Assembly (NCBI GenBank): GCA_022495995.1
Contig: JAFEMH010000985.1
Span: 260,001 to 324,000 of the forward strand
Direction of reading: 5' to 3'
DNA length: 64,000 nt
DNA from: Adenophora triphylla var. japonica
Taxonomy: Eukaryota; Streptophyta; Magnoliopsida; Asterales; Campanulaceae
Below, in pieces: positions 9,865 to 18,652 of the stretch. The translations under genes and the position numbers were made by a program. The stretch's first letter is position 1; every line of letters begins with the position of its first letter. The notes under the pieces were generated by a model, which had not been told where the DNA came from, searched no databases, and was given only the letters and a program-made list of their open reading frames with translations.

Positions 9865-11490
9865 CTAGGAGACGGGGTTAGTCCAAGCTTCTCGTCTGTC
9901 TCTTCTTCTTGGGCGTGGGTCCGCGTTTGTGAAAGTCACGCCGTTTTTGATCTTGCCACTTGCTCGACTGTCTCGAAGCGCCTTATCTGCAGGGAAGGCT
10001 CGATCCATCCCTTGGTGTGCCCGATTCTGGAAAGGATTGTTGGGGAATAACCGTTCTTGGATTCTTTCTCTCGAATTCTTCATTGCGGAAGCCCCGGGTT
10101 CCGTCTTCACGTCCCCATTCATCACGGGAATTTGCGAGAGGACTTCTCCACCTTGATTACCCCGTCATTTCTAGGGAAAGGGTTTCCAAGCGTGATGGGA
10201 CCGCGAGGGCGTTCCAACTTTCCCTCTTCGATTAGCCCTTGGACCACTTGTTTTAGCACGAAGCAATTGTCGGTGGTGTGGCCAGGGGTAGTTGTGGAAG
10301 GCGCGGTGCTTGCTCATATCCATGTTGGGCTTGCGAGTCTTTGGTTGGAAATTCTCGAGGGGTTTGAGAATGTTCCTCTTTACTAGTGTCTCGAGGACTT
10401 GGCTCAAGGGCATCCAGGAGTTATCAAAATCTTTGGAGCTTGTGGTATGCGAGGGGATTGTCGTTCCTCGGGGTGCTTGATCGCGGTTTACTTGAGCTCC
10501 GTTACGGATGTAGTGGGTACTCTAGTAACCTCTTTCTTCTTGTTTGGAGGTGTTTGGTAACCTTTTTCCTTTTGCTTAAGGAAACTCTTCCGTTGTATCT
10601 CCTTTGCATGTTACGCCAGCGAAGCCATATGGGGGTCGGTAGGCGGAAGCGGTGCCGTTTTACGGGATGGAGGCCGAAGATGGAGGTGGATTGGCGAGAT
10701 GGGATCGCCATTCGGGAGTCTTGGGGAGCGGTTGAGTGTATACATACCCATATCCTGGATTGTTGAAATTGGGGCGTAATTGCCTGGACCACTAAGGGTT
10801 GTGTTTAGGAATTGAAATGCTTCATTAGCCCCAGTGGCGATCCAGCCGGGTGGAAGGTTTGAAATGTCGGGATATCACTTTGGGATGTCCGTCCACAGTA
10901 AACATTGGGATTTCAAGTTGTGGGCTGCGGGACTCATACGAGGCACGGGATTGAATTCCGGGGGATATTGAGAGGTGTTAGGATTTGAGGGAGCGGGCCC
11001 ATAGGTGTGCTTGAGGTTGGAAAATCGAGCTGTTTGGCCGAGGCTCGAATGGAGCTTTGAGCGGGAGTTGCCTTGCATTGCTAGGTTTCCGTGGATTTGT
11101 GAAGGAGGGACCTGCGATAGCTTTGAGAGGCAAGGGAGCCGATATTTCTCCGTCTTCTATGAGAACGACGGTCCCATCGGGTTGGGGAACCACGACGGTT
11201 ACTGCGACGGCGTATGGCATATTCAATCCAAACTGCTTTGCACTTCTTGGCGTTTCTCGAGAGCCTTAAAAGCTTGCCAAACTTCTTCCATTGTTTGGAA
11301 ATTTCCCGGGGCGGGGTTCCGTTTCCCTCCTTGTTATCTGTTGATCCCGTCATGGGGAGTAGCGGACGGTGTGGACCGTTGAAGCTGGAAGAGGCATCGG
11401 ACCTTGTGACCTCAATGCGAAAAGGCGGCTCCGGGTATTCTCAACCACTCTCGATTATTTGGAGGGTGACGGGCAAGGTTTAGACACGAG
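9865..11490 (-). pseudogene. Element 1 gag remnant, fused to the end of a deleted protease region
   Basis: Minus-strand frames give Tat-type gag pieces: KEGNGTPPRE near 11,330 (related to ENGTLPPRNFPTLEEVWQ in element 2), AVTVVVPQPDGTVVLIEDGE near 11,190, and RNILKPLENF with MDMSKHRAFHNYP near 10,300, resembling the zinc-knuckle-like C-terminal part of Tat gag. The last frame (9,865-10,125) ends where element 2's protease frame ends. Protease has therefore been deleted between gag and the linker. There are many frameshifts, and no protein would be made. Confidence 0.65.
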
Positions 11491-11589
11491 GAATGGCCTC
11501 TCGGGATAAAAAGGGGGAAAGCTCACGTGGCATGCGGTTTCCGTTTCTTTTATATTTATTTTTTTTTTGTTGTTTTAATTTACTTAAAA

Positions 11590-11850
11590 CAGTATTTTCT
11601 CAGAATCCTAGGTAGGTTGGAAAAGATTGCTCTTCTTTTTCGCAACTATGCTAGATCCTGGGTCGATGGAGACCATACGTGCGGCTATAAGCCCCTCGTT
11701 TTGCACACGTATTTCGACATCCCGGGGTGGACGGCCCCGGGCGAGGTCTTTTAGTGCAAGCGGTTTCCACCGGCCTAAAGAAAAATCGAACCTAAGGACC
11801 GAGCTTTGTCATGTTCGTTTTGATGCGTTAGCCATGTGAATAGTGAACCG
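11590..11850 (-). pseudogene. Conserved pre-gag segment (ORF1-like) of element 1
   Basis: The minus frame reads RGRPPRDVEIRVQNEGLIAA followed by DPGSSIVAKKKSN. The same segment occurs in element 2 (46,707-46,931) and element 3 (near 28,115-28,290). Ogre elements have an extra ORF1 of unknown function between the 5' LTR and gag, and this may be its remnant. No full-length frame can be read. Confidence 0.5.
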
Positions 11851-12663
11851 AGCCGGCCCTTTGAGTCAAGATCGGAGTCAAGAGTTCGGCATGACCTCTC
11901 TTTACCTTGCTTGCGCAAGGGATGCAGTGACGTTAGGCGTTGGTTGGGTCATATCGTCATGGGCGGCGTATCAAGCGTGATGACATGGTGTCATGCGAGC
12001 ATGGATGTATATCGGGACGGAACATCGTGCAGGTGTAGCCGGAAATCAAGATCGAGGTCAAGATTTTAGCATGACCTTTCATCGCTTTGCTTGCGCAAGG
12101 GATCTTGAGTTCGAGCCTTGACTCGAGAAAATGGCCGGCATGGTATATGTATCCAGTGTATGACACGGGTGAGTAAAAACCAGCCGAGTACGGACGAGAG
12201 TGTGACTCAAGACTCAAACGTGCGGGGTTGACGCTTGGCTAGGATGGGATGTTTGGAATGATCCCGTGCGCGCCCAGAGGCCTAGGAAGACCAAACGGGC
12301 AAGCGAGACCACTCCGGGTTAAGGGTTGTAGTGTGCGGTGTATCCGGCGGCGGTGCGCATAGTGTGCGATGTAACCGAGGCGGCGGTGTGAGTAGAGTGC
12401 GGTGTAACCGAGGCGGCGTGCGCGTAGTGTGCGGTTTCTAAAATTCTTTTTCGAGTAAAATAGAAGTTTTTGAAGAATTTTAAATGTATGCGCGAGATGT
12501 ATATTGATGCATTTTTTGTATTTTTTTTTTTTTTTTTTTTTGTAAAATAAAAACGAAGCACGTGCACACACACACAACGATTAAAGGAAGGGGTAAAATG
12601 AAAGTTTGACCCTCATCATCGTTTTAAAAATCTTTTGTTTTGTTTAAAAGTTTTAAAACAAAA
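11851..12663 (-). other. Element 1 leader with repeated stem-loops
   Basis: Non-coding leader between primer site and pre-gag segment. Two related repeats each carry a GCATGACCT stretch followed by a hairpin, CCTTGC-TTGC-GCAAGG at 11,905-11,920 and CTTTGC-TTGC-GCAAGG at 12,085-12,100. A GTGCGGTGTAACCGAGGCGG repeat lies at 12,325-12,430, and a T-rich run (12,510-12,541) is followed by CACACA. Confidence 0.6.
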
Positions 12664-12681
12664 TGTCCCAATGAGTCGCCA
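12664..12681 (-). other. Decayed tRNA-Arg primer-binding site of element 1
   Basis: Plus-strand text TGTCCCAATGAGTCGCCA aligns with the intact TCCCCAGCGGAGTCGCCA of elements 2 and 3 with several mismatches. It sits right next to LTR-B, as required for the 5' LTR of a minus-strand element. Confidence 0.65.
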
Positions 12682-12682
12682 A

Positions 12683-14114
12683 TAAATTACCGGATCAGGC
12701 TCGCGCGCGACCCGGCATCTCGCATTCGTCGGCTGTTCGGGAAGTCGCCCGGATCAGAGAGCGGCACAATCGCGCCCGGCATCAGCTTATTCCGTTTTAG
12801 CGTTGCGTGTTGGAGGTGTCTCGCCGTTTTGCTTTGTAGAGTCGCCACGCCGTTTTTATTAAGCCCAAAACATTGAAAAAGGGCATCGGTTTAAAGATAA
12901 ATTTTAAAGCTGTTTTTGTGTGATGAGATTTTGAGTTCGGAGGTCGAGATGACTCCTCGGGAAGAGAATATTAGAATATTAGAGCTCACCGAGTAGCCTC
13001 GTAAAAACGAGTCTTTCGGATACCCTAATATCCTTTAAAAAGTTGTGTGTGTGTGTGTGTGCTTTTAAAAATGCATCTTTGTATCGGATGTCTACATTGT
13101 ATTGAAATGTATTGAAATAGAATAGGAAGGAAGCCTTACCAATGTTGGTTCGTGTACGTCTTCCGCGGGGAATAGTGTTTGAGGTCGGAGTAGCGTTCGG
13201 ATTGCTTTAGGGATGCCGGTTGTCCGCGGACGAGTTTCGGCGTGAGTTGAGTTGTAAGGCTGCGTTCGGGCGGAGGTTCGGCGTGCGTGGGGATCGTCGG
13301 GACCACTCGGGCGAGGTTCGGCGTGCGTTGTGGTTGGAGTCGGGCGGGATTCGGCGTGGTTTGGGATCGTCGGTTTGACTCGGAAAGAGCGGGACAGGGA
13401 AAGACCGAGCAAGGCCTCGGAGTACCACGAGGGCCTCGGAGTACCTCGAGAGTGCCTCGGGGCAGCGCGGGAGCGTCTCGGGAGCGCTCGGAGAGGCTTC
13501 GGAGCACCTCGAGGGGGCTCGGAAGGCCTCGGAAGGATCCGAAGGGGCGGGAATGCCTCGAAAGGAGCTTAGAAGGAGCCGAGAAGGCTTAGGGAGGAAG
13601 AGAGAAGAGGGAGGTGTGAAAAAATGAGGAGGGGAGCCCTCTATTTATAGTCTCGAATTTGGTGCAAAGAGGTCCGTACGGACCTCCTTGGTTATCCAGA
13701 TTTTGGTTTTCCTCGATTTGAGGAATATGCAATGATGGTGAATATTAAAATGATGATGTCCCCTTGCAAAGAGGTCCGTACGGACCATCTTGCATGCAAA
13801 GAAGTCCCGTACGGACCAAGTGCACATGGAAACCATCATTTCTCCGGGATTTGAGGAATATTGTGGACTTTAAGGGGATTTAGTAATTATGGAAACAAAG
13901 AGGTCCGTACGGACCTATATTGCTTTTCCGGTTTCTGAAAATTCCCGAAAGGCCCTTTGTCCCTTTTATCCCGAGAAAGGCTCCTCCCTAGTTTGGTTGG
14001 GGGTTTGAGAGGGTTTTGAGAGGGTTTTGAGTGAGAGAGGTCTACGAGGCTGCGTGGATGAGTCTGCGGTGTTTCCGTGTGTTTGAAAGGGAGTGATCCA
14101 GTTAGGTACTTACA
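12683..14114 (-). repeat. LTR-B, 5' LTR of element 1
   Basis: Begins TAAATTACC (the TG is lost by a 1-base change or deletion) and ends GTACTTACA. It pairs with LTR-A: both share the CTCGCATTCGTCG and AGCGGCACAATCGCGCC segments that LTR-C lacks. The U5 hairpin CTCGTAAAAACGAG is at 12,998-13,011. Confidence 0.88.
13641..13925 (-). promoter_or_regulatory. LTR-B promoter: TATA box with four upstream palindromes
   Basis: CTATAAATAG (minus) is at 13,641-13,650. GGTCCGTACGGACC copies are at 13,671-13,684, 13,773-13,786, 13,804-13,817 (one extra C) and 13,912-13,925. The arrangement is as in LTR-A and LTR-C. Confidence 0.7.
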
Positions 14115-14313
14115 GAACCATTAATTCACGGCGGAATTAAATTCCGTCGGTAAAAGAAAAAAAATAGCGACGGAAATTGACCATGGGAGCACGCGGCGTA
14201 GCTGTAGCGGCGGACCACCGACGGAATTTTTCCGTCGCTGATTATTTTTAGCGACGGAATTTTAATTTTAGCGACGGAAATTTCCGTCGCTAAACGACCT
14301 TTTTCTGGTAGTG
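14115..14313 (+). mobile_element. CACTA right terminus with subterminal repeats
   Basis: Palindromic GCGACGGAAATTTCCGTCGC units run from 14,126 to 14,293 and the segment ends TTTTTCTGGTAGTG at 14,313, the reverse complement of CACTACCAGAAAAA. The following TCA (14,314-14,316) is the expected 3-bp target duplication; its partner would lie left of the window. The left edge is the junction with LTR-B. Confidence 0.8.
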
Positions 14314-14316
14314 TCA

Positions 14317-15400
14317 CCATCGCCTACGGGGATGTGCAGGAGCGTCTGGAGAGGGGTAGCCCGGAGGGGTTCGTTTTGTTCCCGTGGGCTCGGTATGAGG
14401 GTGATGAGTTCGAGGGCTCCCAGGAGGTGACTGACGGAAGATCTTTGCGGGGCTTGACCTGCGATGTTATGTATGCAGGGGAGCGGGTCTTCCGCGGCAT
14501 GGCCCCGGTGTGCTTCCGTGGCTCAGGAGCCTCCTTTGGGATGCTTGATTCCGGGACATGGACGTGCTCGATTTTGAGAGGTACCTTGGCGGTGTGGGTG
14601 CGAGGAGTTCATCTTGTATGGAGAGGAGTACGGGGCCTTCGTGAGGAGGAAGGCGAGGACGCCGCGAGTGCGCGAGGAGAGAGGCCGGCGCGAGCTCCCG
14701 AGAGGTTCCGATGCCTGGGGCGGATTTCACATATGTCCATGGGACGGATCGAGGAGGAGGGTGTGCATGCCGTTCTGAGCGAGCTCTGCTGCATCTGAAG
14801 TGGATCCAGATAGATCGGTGAGTGTCTTGACTCTTTTCCATCTTGGCATCTTTACTGTATTTTTCTCTTTTTGTTGTTGAGTATAAGCTGTATTGCTTTG
14901 AGCGTTTCCTTGGCCGCTTGTTGAGTGCGAGTCCGGGAAGAGCTTATGATATGCTGACTCGCCGTTATGTGGCGATGAGGTCGTTTGCGAAGAAGATGGC
15001 TTCGAATATATCTTGCCGATCTTCGCGACGCGTGCCGGCGTACGAGCCTATGCCTTCGAGGCATTCTGTGGACGTTCCTCCGCCTAGAGTCGAGCCGGAG
15101 CCGCAGCAGGAGGGACCTTTCGAGGGGGCGGCATAGCATGGATGCGGGACATCTTCGGGAGCTCGAGGCCGCAGACCCTTTTACGATTCTTCCCTCGGCG
15201 GGATGCCCGGGGGTGAGGTTCGTCGAGCCTTCCTTCTTCGATCCTTTCGCCGGATTTGATCCTTCGGATTATTTTGAGTGCGGCCTCGGCGGGCTCGGTA
15301 CTACGATGACGAGGACGTGACGGGCGAGTTCACGAGGATGCCCGAGCTTCTCTCAGAGGAGGACCTTGGCGAGGATGATGATGCTGAGGAGTCTGATTAG
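14317..15400 (+). pseudogene. Element 2 antisense gene 1, 3' part, acidic C-terminus
   Basis: Plus-strand reading frames include EGFVLFPWARYEGDEFEG (from about 14,350), then CEEFILYGEEYGAFVRRK (about 14,607-14,660). A possible intron has donor GTGAGT near 14,818 and ends near 14,880. Later exonic text includes VRFVEPSFFDPFAGFDPSDY and, after a frameshift, YYDDEDVTGEFTRMPELL to an acidic tail and TAG at 15,398-15,400. The 5' part was removed or displaced by the CACTA insertion at 14,313. No family was recognised. Direction, acidic tail and conserved 3' tail match the element 1 gene ending at 6,520. It may be the first of two tandem antisense genes. Confidence 0.45.
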
Positions 15401-15735
15401 TATTCATTTGCTTTCCCTCTTTTCATATCCCTCTCTTTTTTGTTTAGCAACAGACATTTATGGGTACCTGTAATAAAACACTTGTATTTGCATGGCAAAA
15501 GTATTCTATTTTAAGATGTAATGTCATTTTTGTGATTCCCGGGATTTGTCCTAGAAATGGTTGCTATTATTTTTTTTTTTATTTTGTGCATGCCACGTGA
15601 GCTGAGAGTGCATTTGTGGGTAGTGTATGTTTGCCGGGAATGGCTTTGGCCAGTGTTTGGGCAGTTTGGAGCAAGGTCCTCGAGGACGGTGGTTGTTGTA
15701 TTGTTTCTTTGGGGAAATGGGTTCTTTTTGCAAGG
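15401..15735 (+). terminator. Poly(A) region of antisense gene 1 (element 2)
   Basis: AATAAA at 15,472-15,477 lies 72 bp after the stop codon within a tail that is conserved in element 1 (6,521-6,790). This fits a plant cleavage/polyadenylation region for a plus-strand transcript. Confidence 0.55.
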
Positions 15736-15736
15736 A

Positions 15737-15780
15737 GGTCGGTACGGACATACTTAGCATGCAAGAGGTCCGTACGGACC
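15737..15780 (+). promoter_or_regulatory. Two-copy LTR-type palindrome upstream of antisense gene 2
   Basis: GGTCGGTACGGACA (15,737-15,750) and perfect GGTCCGTACGGACC (15,767-15,780) are spaced 30 bp centre to centre, the spacing of the two central copies in LTR-A and LTR-C. Flanking text (TTGCAAGGAG before, TAGCATGCAAGAG between) also matches the LTR module. The start codon of gene 2 is 122 bp downstream. A weak TATA-like GATAAATG is near 15,800. This looks like a promoter element shared with or copied from the LTR. Confidence 0.65.
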
Positions 15781-15901
15781 AACCTTGCTTTTGGGAAGGA
15801 GATAAATGCTTTCCGATTAATGCAGTTTCTTCCTCATTTCCCCATTTGCAGCCATTTTCGAGCTTTCTTCCCCATTTTCTCTAGGAACATCCATTTTTGC
15901 C

Positions 15902-17433
15902 ATGGATTCTTCGTATGTTCCTAGAATTTTGCCAAGGCTTTCGCAGGAGAGGCAAGCACACTTCCTTGAGCAGCTGAAAACGTGGATGCGGCGCCGTATG
16001 AGGCATCAGAGACGGGCTTTCGAGGTAAGGTTTCGTCTTTGCTCGATTTGGTCTTTTAAGGAGTTGGTTCCTGATTGGGATTTGTTGCGGGCTGCCGCGA
16101 AGTTCTGGGATGTTAGGAGGCACGTGTACTGTTTCTCCTATAATGAAATGGTGCCCACTTTTGAGGATTTTCGGGCTTTGATTGGAGGACCGGAGGTGGA
16201 GGCCATCTCGCTTCCTTTGATTGGTGGTGCTGCGGTGAGCGTGAAGCTTGCAGGTTTCCTTCGTACTTCGTTGGAAGAAGTGCAGGGCATGATCCTTGAT
16301 TCGGGTCATATCGACATTTCTGAGCTGCCGGAGCGGTTCATGGCTGATGATGAGAGTGATGTCTCTTGGGACGCATTTGCCTTGTGCGTGATGGCGACGC
16401 TTTTCCTGGTCAGCTCCCTTGGCATTTGTGATGGGGCTTTGCTAGATGTGGTAAGGGCACTGCAGGCTGGAGAGGATATTGTCCGTTGGTCTTTGGGGAG
16501 ACTCTTCATGGTATCGATCGTCTGGCGACTGGGGATCGTTTCATGAGAGGGGAAGCCCCGCTTTGCTCACCTTGTGGTTGCGAGAGAGACTTCAGGCCAT
16601 GCCCGAGGCTCTGACGTCGTTTAGCCCGTGGTCATTTGCTCAGCGACCTCTTGTGTTGGATATGGATCGGTCACTTTGGGAGAGATGGATGGCACGGCTT
16701 GGTACGCATCGAGATCCGTTGGTGGGTTCCTCATGGAGGATTGAGACTAGGAGGATCTTGCGGGGAAGGGTCCTACGTTATCGAGTTCCCGAGGTTTGTC
16801 TTGGTCCTCCTTCTATATTCCGTCGCTTGTTTCCGGCGGTTTGGGATGAAGCAGAGCCTTTGTTGGGTGGGATGACCTTGCTACTTGCGGAGGTAGTTCC
16901 TCTTTGTATGGCGGCTTCGGGTGCCTTCTTGTATTTTCTCTACGAGGTATGGAAGTATTCCGCTTTCCCTCCTGTGGTACTCCTTAGACGTCGGGAGAGT
17001 GTCGTGTTGACGACTCGGTGCGGCTTTGGTATGAGCGGCGTGTTAGGCGATCCCAAGTGGTCTTGGAGAGCGAGGCGTGTAGCGATGCAGGACCCGGTTG
17101 CCGTAGTAGCTATTGCCTTAGGAGTGCCGAAGCCAGTCTCGACCACTTTGGATGTGACGGGGAGACACTTTGTTTGATTACGAGACTAGAGTTGACCGGC
17201 CCGACGGGGAGAGGTCCTCTTTACGGACTCGCGAGGAGGAGATCGAGCCGAAGCACGGGCGAATGAAGCCACGAGAGCTCTTGGATTGTTTGACTCTACG
17301 GGGAGGACCCCGGATCTCGGGCGAGAGACGCAGAGTTGGTTCACGTGGAGCGAAAGAAGACTCGCCGGGGACGAGGGAAGAAAGGAAAGAATGGCGAGGG
17401 GACAAGCGCAGACGGCGCGGAATGACCTCCTAG
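15902..17433 (+). pseudogene. Element 2 antisense gene 2, DUF7745 / plant-mobile-domain-like protein
   Basis: The ATG at 15,902 is in an excellent plant context (GCCATGGA). The first frame (to 16,546) includes LRAAAKFWDVRRHVYCFSYN, EMVPTFEDFRALIGGP and DAFALCVMATLFLV, matching the W-D...F...E-PT-E-...-L-G-P core of plant mobile domains, especially DUF7745 proteins found in plant retrotransposons. A frameshift near 16,480-16,560 moves the protein to another frame with ALLTLWLRERLQAMPEAL, WERWMARLGTHRDPLVGSSW and AFLYFLYEVWKYSAFPPVVL to 17,177. A charged tail continues in a third frame to 17,433. It lies antisense between pol and the 3' LTR, the position of antisense ORFs known in Tat elements (Grande-like). 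Its role is unknown. One or two indels may be sequencing errors. Confidence 0.65.
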
Positions 17434-18197
17434 GTATCCATTCATTGCATTGCAAACACATTATTTGTTAAATGTATTAAGCTGTCTTTTAGCATCTTGT
17501 GAACTTGAGAGTAGACCGTGCTTGAACTCATCAAGAAATGTTGTAACCGTTAGTGATTTGTGATTTACTTTTAAAGCTTTGTCGAGACGCAAGATCTCTT
17601 GTTTGCCTTTGTTTCTTTTGTGCACTTTGTCGGCATCCATCTTTGGACTTTTACATTTGCATTTGCGGGCCGACGATGCAGGCCATGACGGCAATCCCTT
17701 TTCTTTGGCTTTGTGCTTGGCCGAGAGGTTAAATGCTCCCCCGACAAGTCGTTTTGACGGTCTTTTTCATAGCTTCCTTGCCTCTTGTTGGCGTCGGGCT
17801 CTTGACCTCTTTCGCGGCTTCGTTGAGCTTCTTTTATTTATTGTTTTTTTGTGAGCCCTTGCTCGAGCTCTCTTTTTTGTTTTTGTTTTTGAAGCGCGTG
17901 AGGGCGAAGACAAGCCCTGGCTTGGAAGCGAGCATGAGTCGATCGTTTGATGCTTGAGTGACCCTCGGATGTCCTTTGATGTTGCCGCCATCGTTTGACT
18001 TGGTCATGGTGATGGCTGGGGCGTGTTCTTGAAAAGTGTGTAGCTTGATGGAGGTCTTGATTGACATTCAAACTTTTGACTTTTTGTGTATTTTTAGACC
18101 GGACCAATTAAGGTTGCCTACGTTCCCCGGACTAGAGGGCTCGGAGTGCGTAGTTCGACACTACATAGAGTGCCAAGAGATGCACAGTTGTTCTTCT
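17434..18197 (-). other. Element 2 region between antisense gene 2 and pol stop
   Basis: Non-coding on both strands as far as I can tell. It aligns with 7,870-8,170 of element 1 at its left part (CACATTATTTGTTAAATG, ACTCATCAAGAAATG, AAGCTTTGTCGAGACGCAA). A GCCTACGTTCCCC...CGTAGTTCGA inverted-repeat module is at 18,116-18,158. In the minus sense this is the start of the 3' untranslated region. Confidence 0.6.
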
Positions 18198-18652
18198 TTA
18201 GGCGAAGTATCTGCGGAGTTTGCTTCCATTATTTGGATTCATGAAGGGATTGCCGTCTAGGTCCATCGGCTTCATGGCGCCTCGGAGAAGATCTTTTGAA
18301 CCACGAAAGGGCCGATCCATGTGGGTTCCCATTTTCCCAGTGGGTTGGTTCGAGTGGGAGGCTTTTCTTTGAGTACAAGGTCACCTTCCACGATGTCTCG
18401 GGATTTGACTTTCTTGTCGAAAACTCTAGCCATCCTGCTTTGATAGGCTCGGACGTGTTCCATGGCCTTTAGTCGTCGCTCGTCTAGCAGAGCCAATTCG
18501 TCATGTCGGCTTCAGAGCCATTCGACTTCGTTGATGTCATTTTCCAGCAGTACTCGGAGTGAGGGAATTTCCAGCTCGATGGGAAGGAGTGCTTCCATCC
18601 CGTATGTCAGGGCAAATGGGGTTTCTCCCGTGGCTGTTCTGACTGATGTGCG
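18198..18652 (-). pseudogene. Integrase C-terminus of element 2 (left of element 3 insertion)
   Basis: The minus frame reads [20 protein letters not shown] at the insertion side, then LDERRLKAMEHVRAYQSRMA, GDLVLKEKPPTRTNPLGKW and a final AMKPMDLDG...LRRYFA with TAA at 18,198-18,200. This is the post-core integrase region of Tat elements. A small frame change near 18,500 breaks it. It continues across element 3 into 31,961; the 5-bp GTGCG duplication lies at 18,648-18,652 and 31,961-31,965. Confidence 0.85.

Larger units (their letters stand above)
1706..14114 (-). mobile_element. Tat-lineage Ty3/gypsy retrotransposon, element 1 (pol-less)
   Basis: Two LTRs of about 1.44 kb (1,706-3,148 and 12,683-14,114) resemble each other more than the LTR at 47,810. 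Minus-strand order is 5' LTR (right), decayed tRNA-Arg primer site, leader, pre-gag segment, degenerate gag, intron-like segment, non-coding block, two antisense gene remnants on the plus strand, three tandem arrays, polypurine tract, 3' LTR (left). Protease, reverse transcriptase and integrase are missing, so it is a non-autonomous or deleted derivative of the element 2 family. Its 8,160-9,420 block instead matches element 3 (24,500-25,950), giving a mosaic. It is flanked on both sides by CACTA sequence. Confidence 0.85.
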
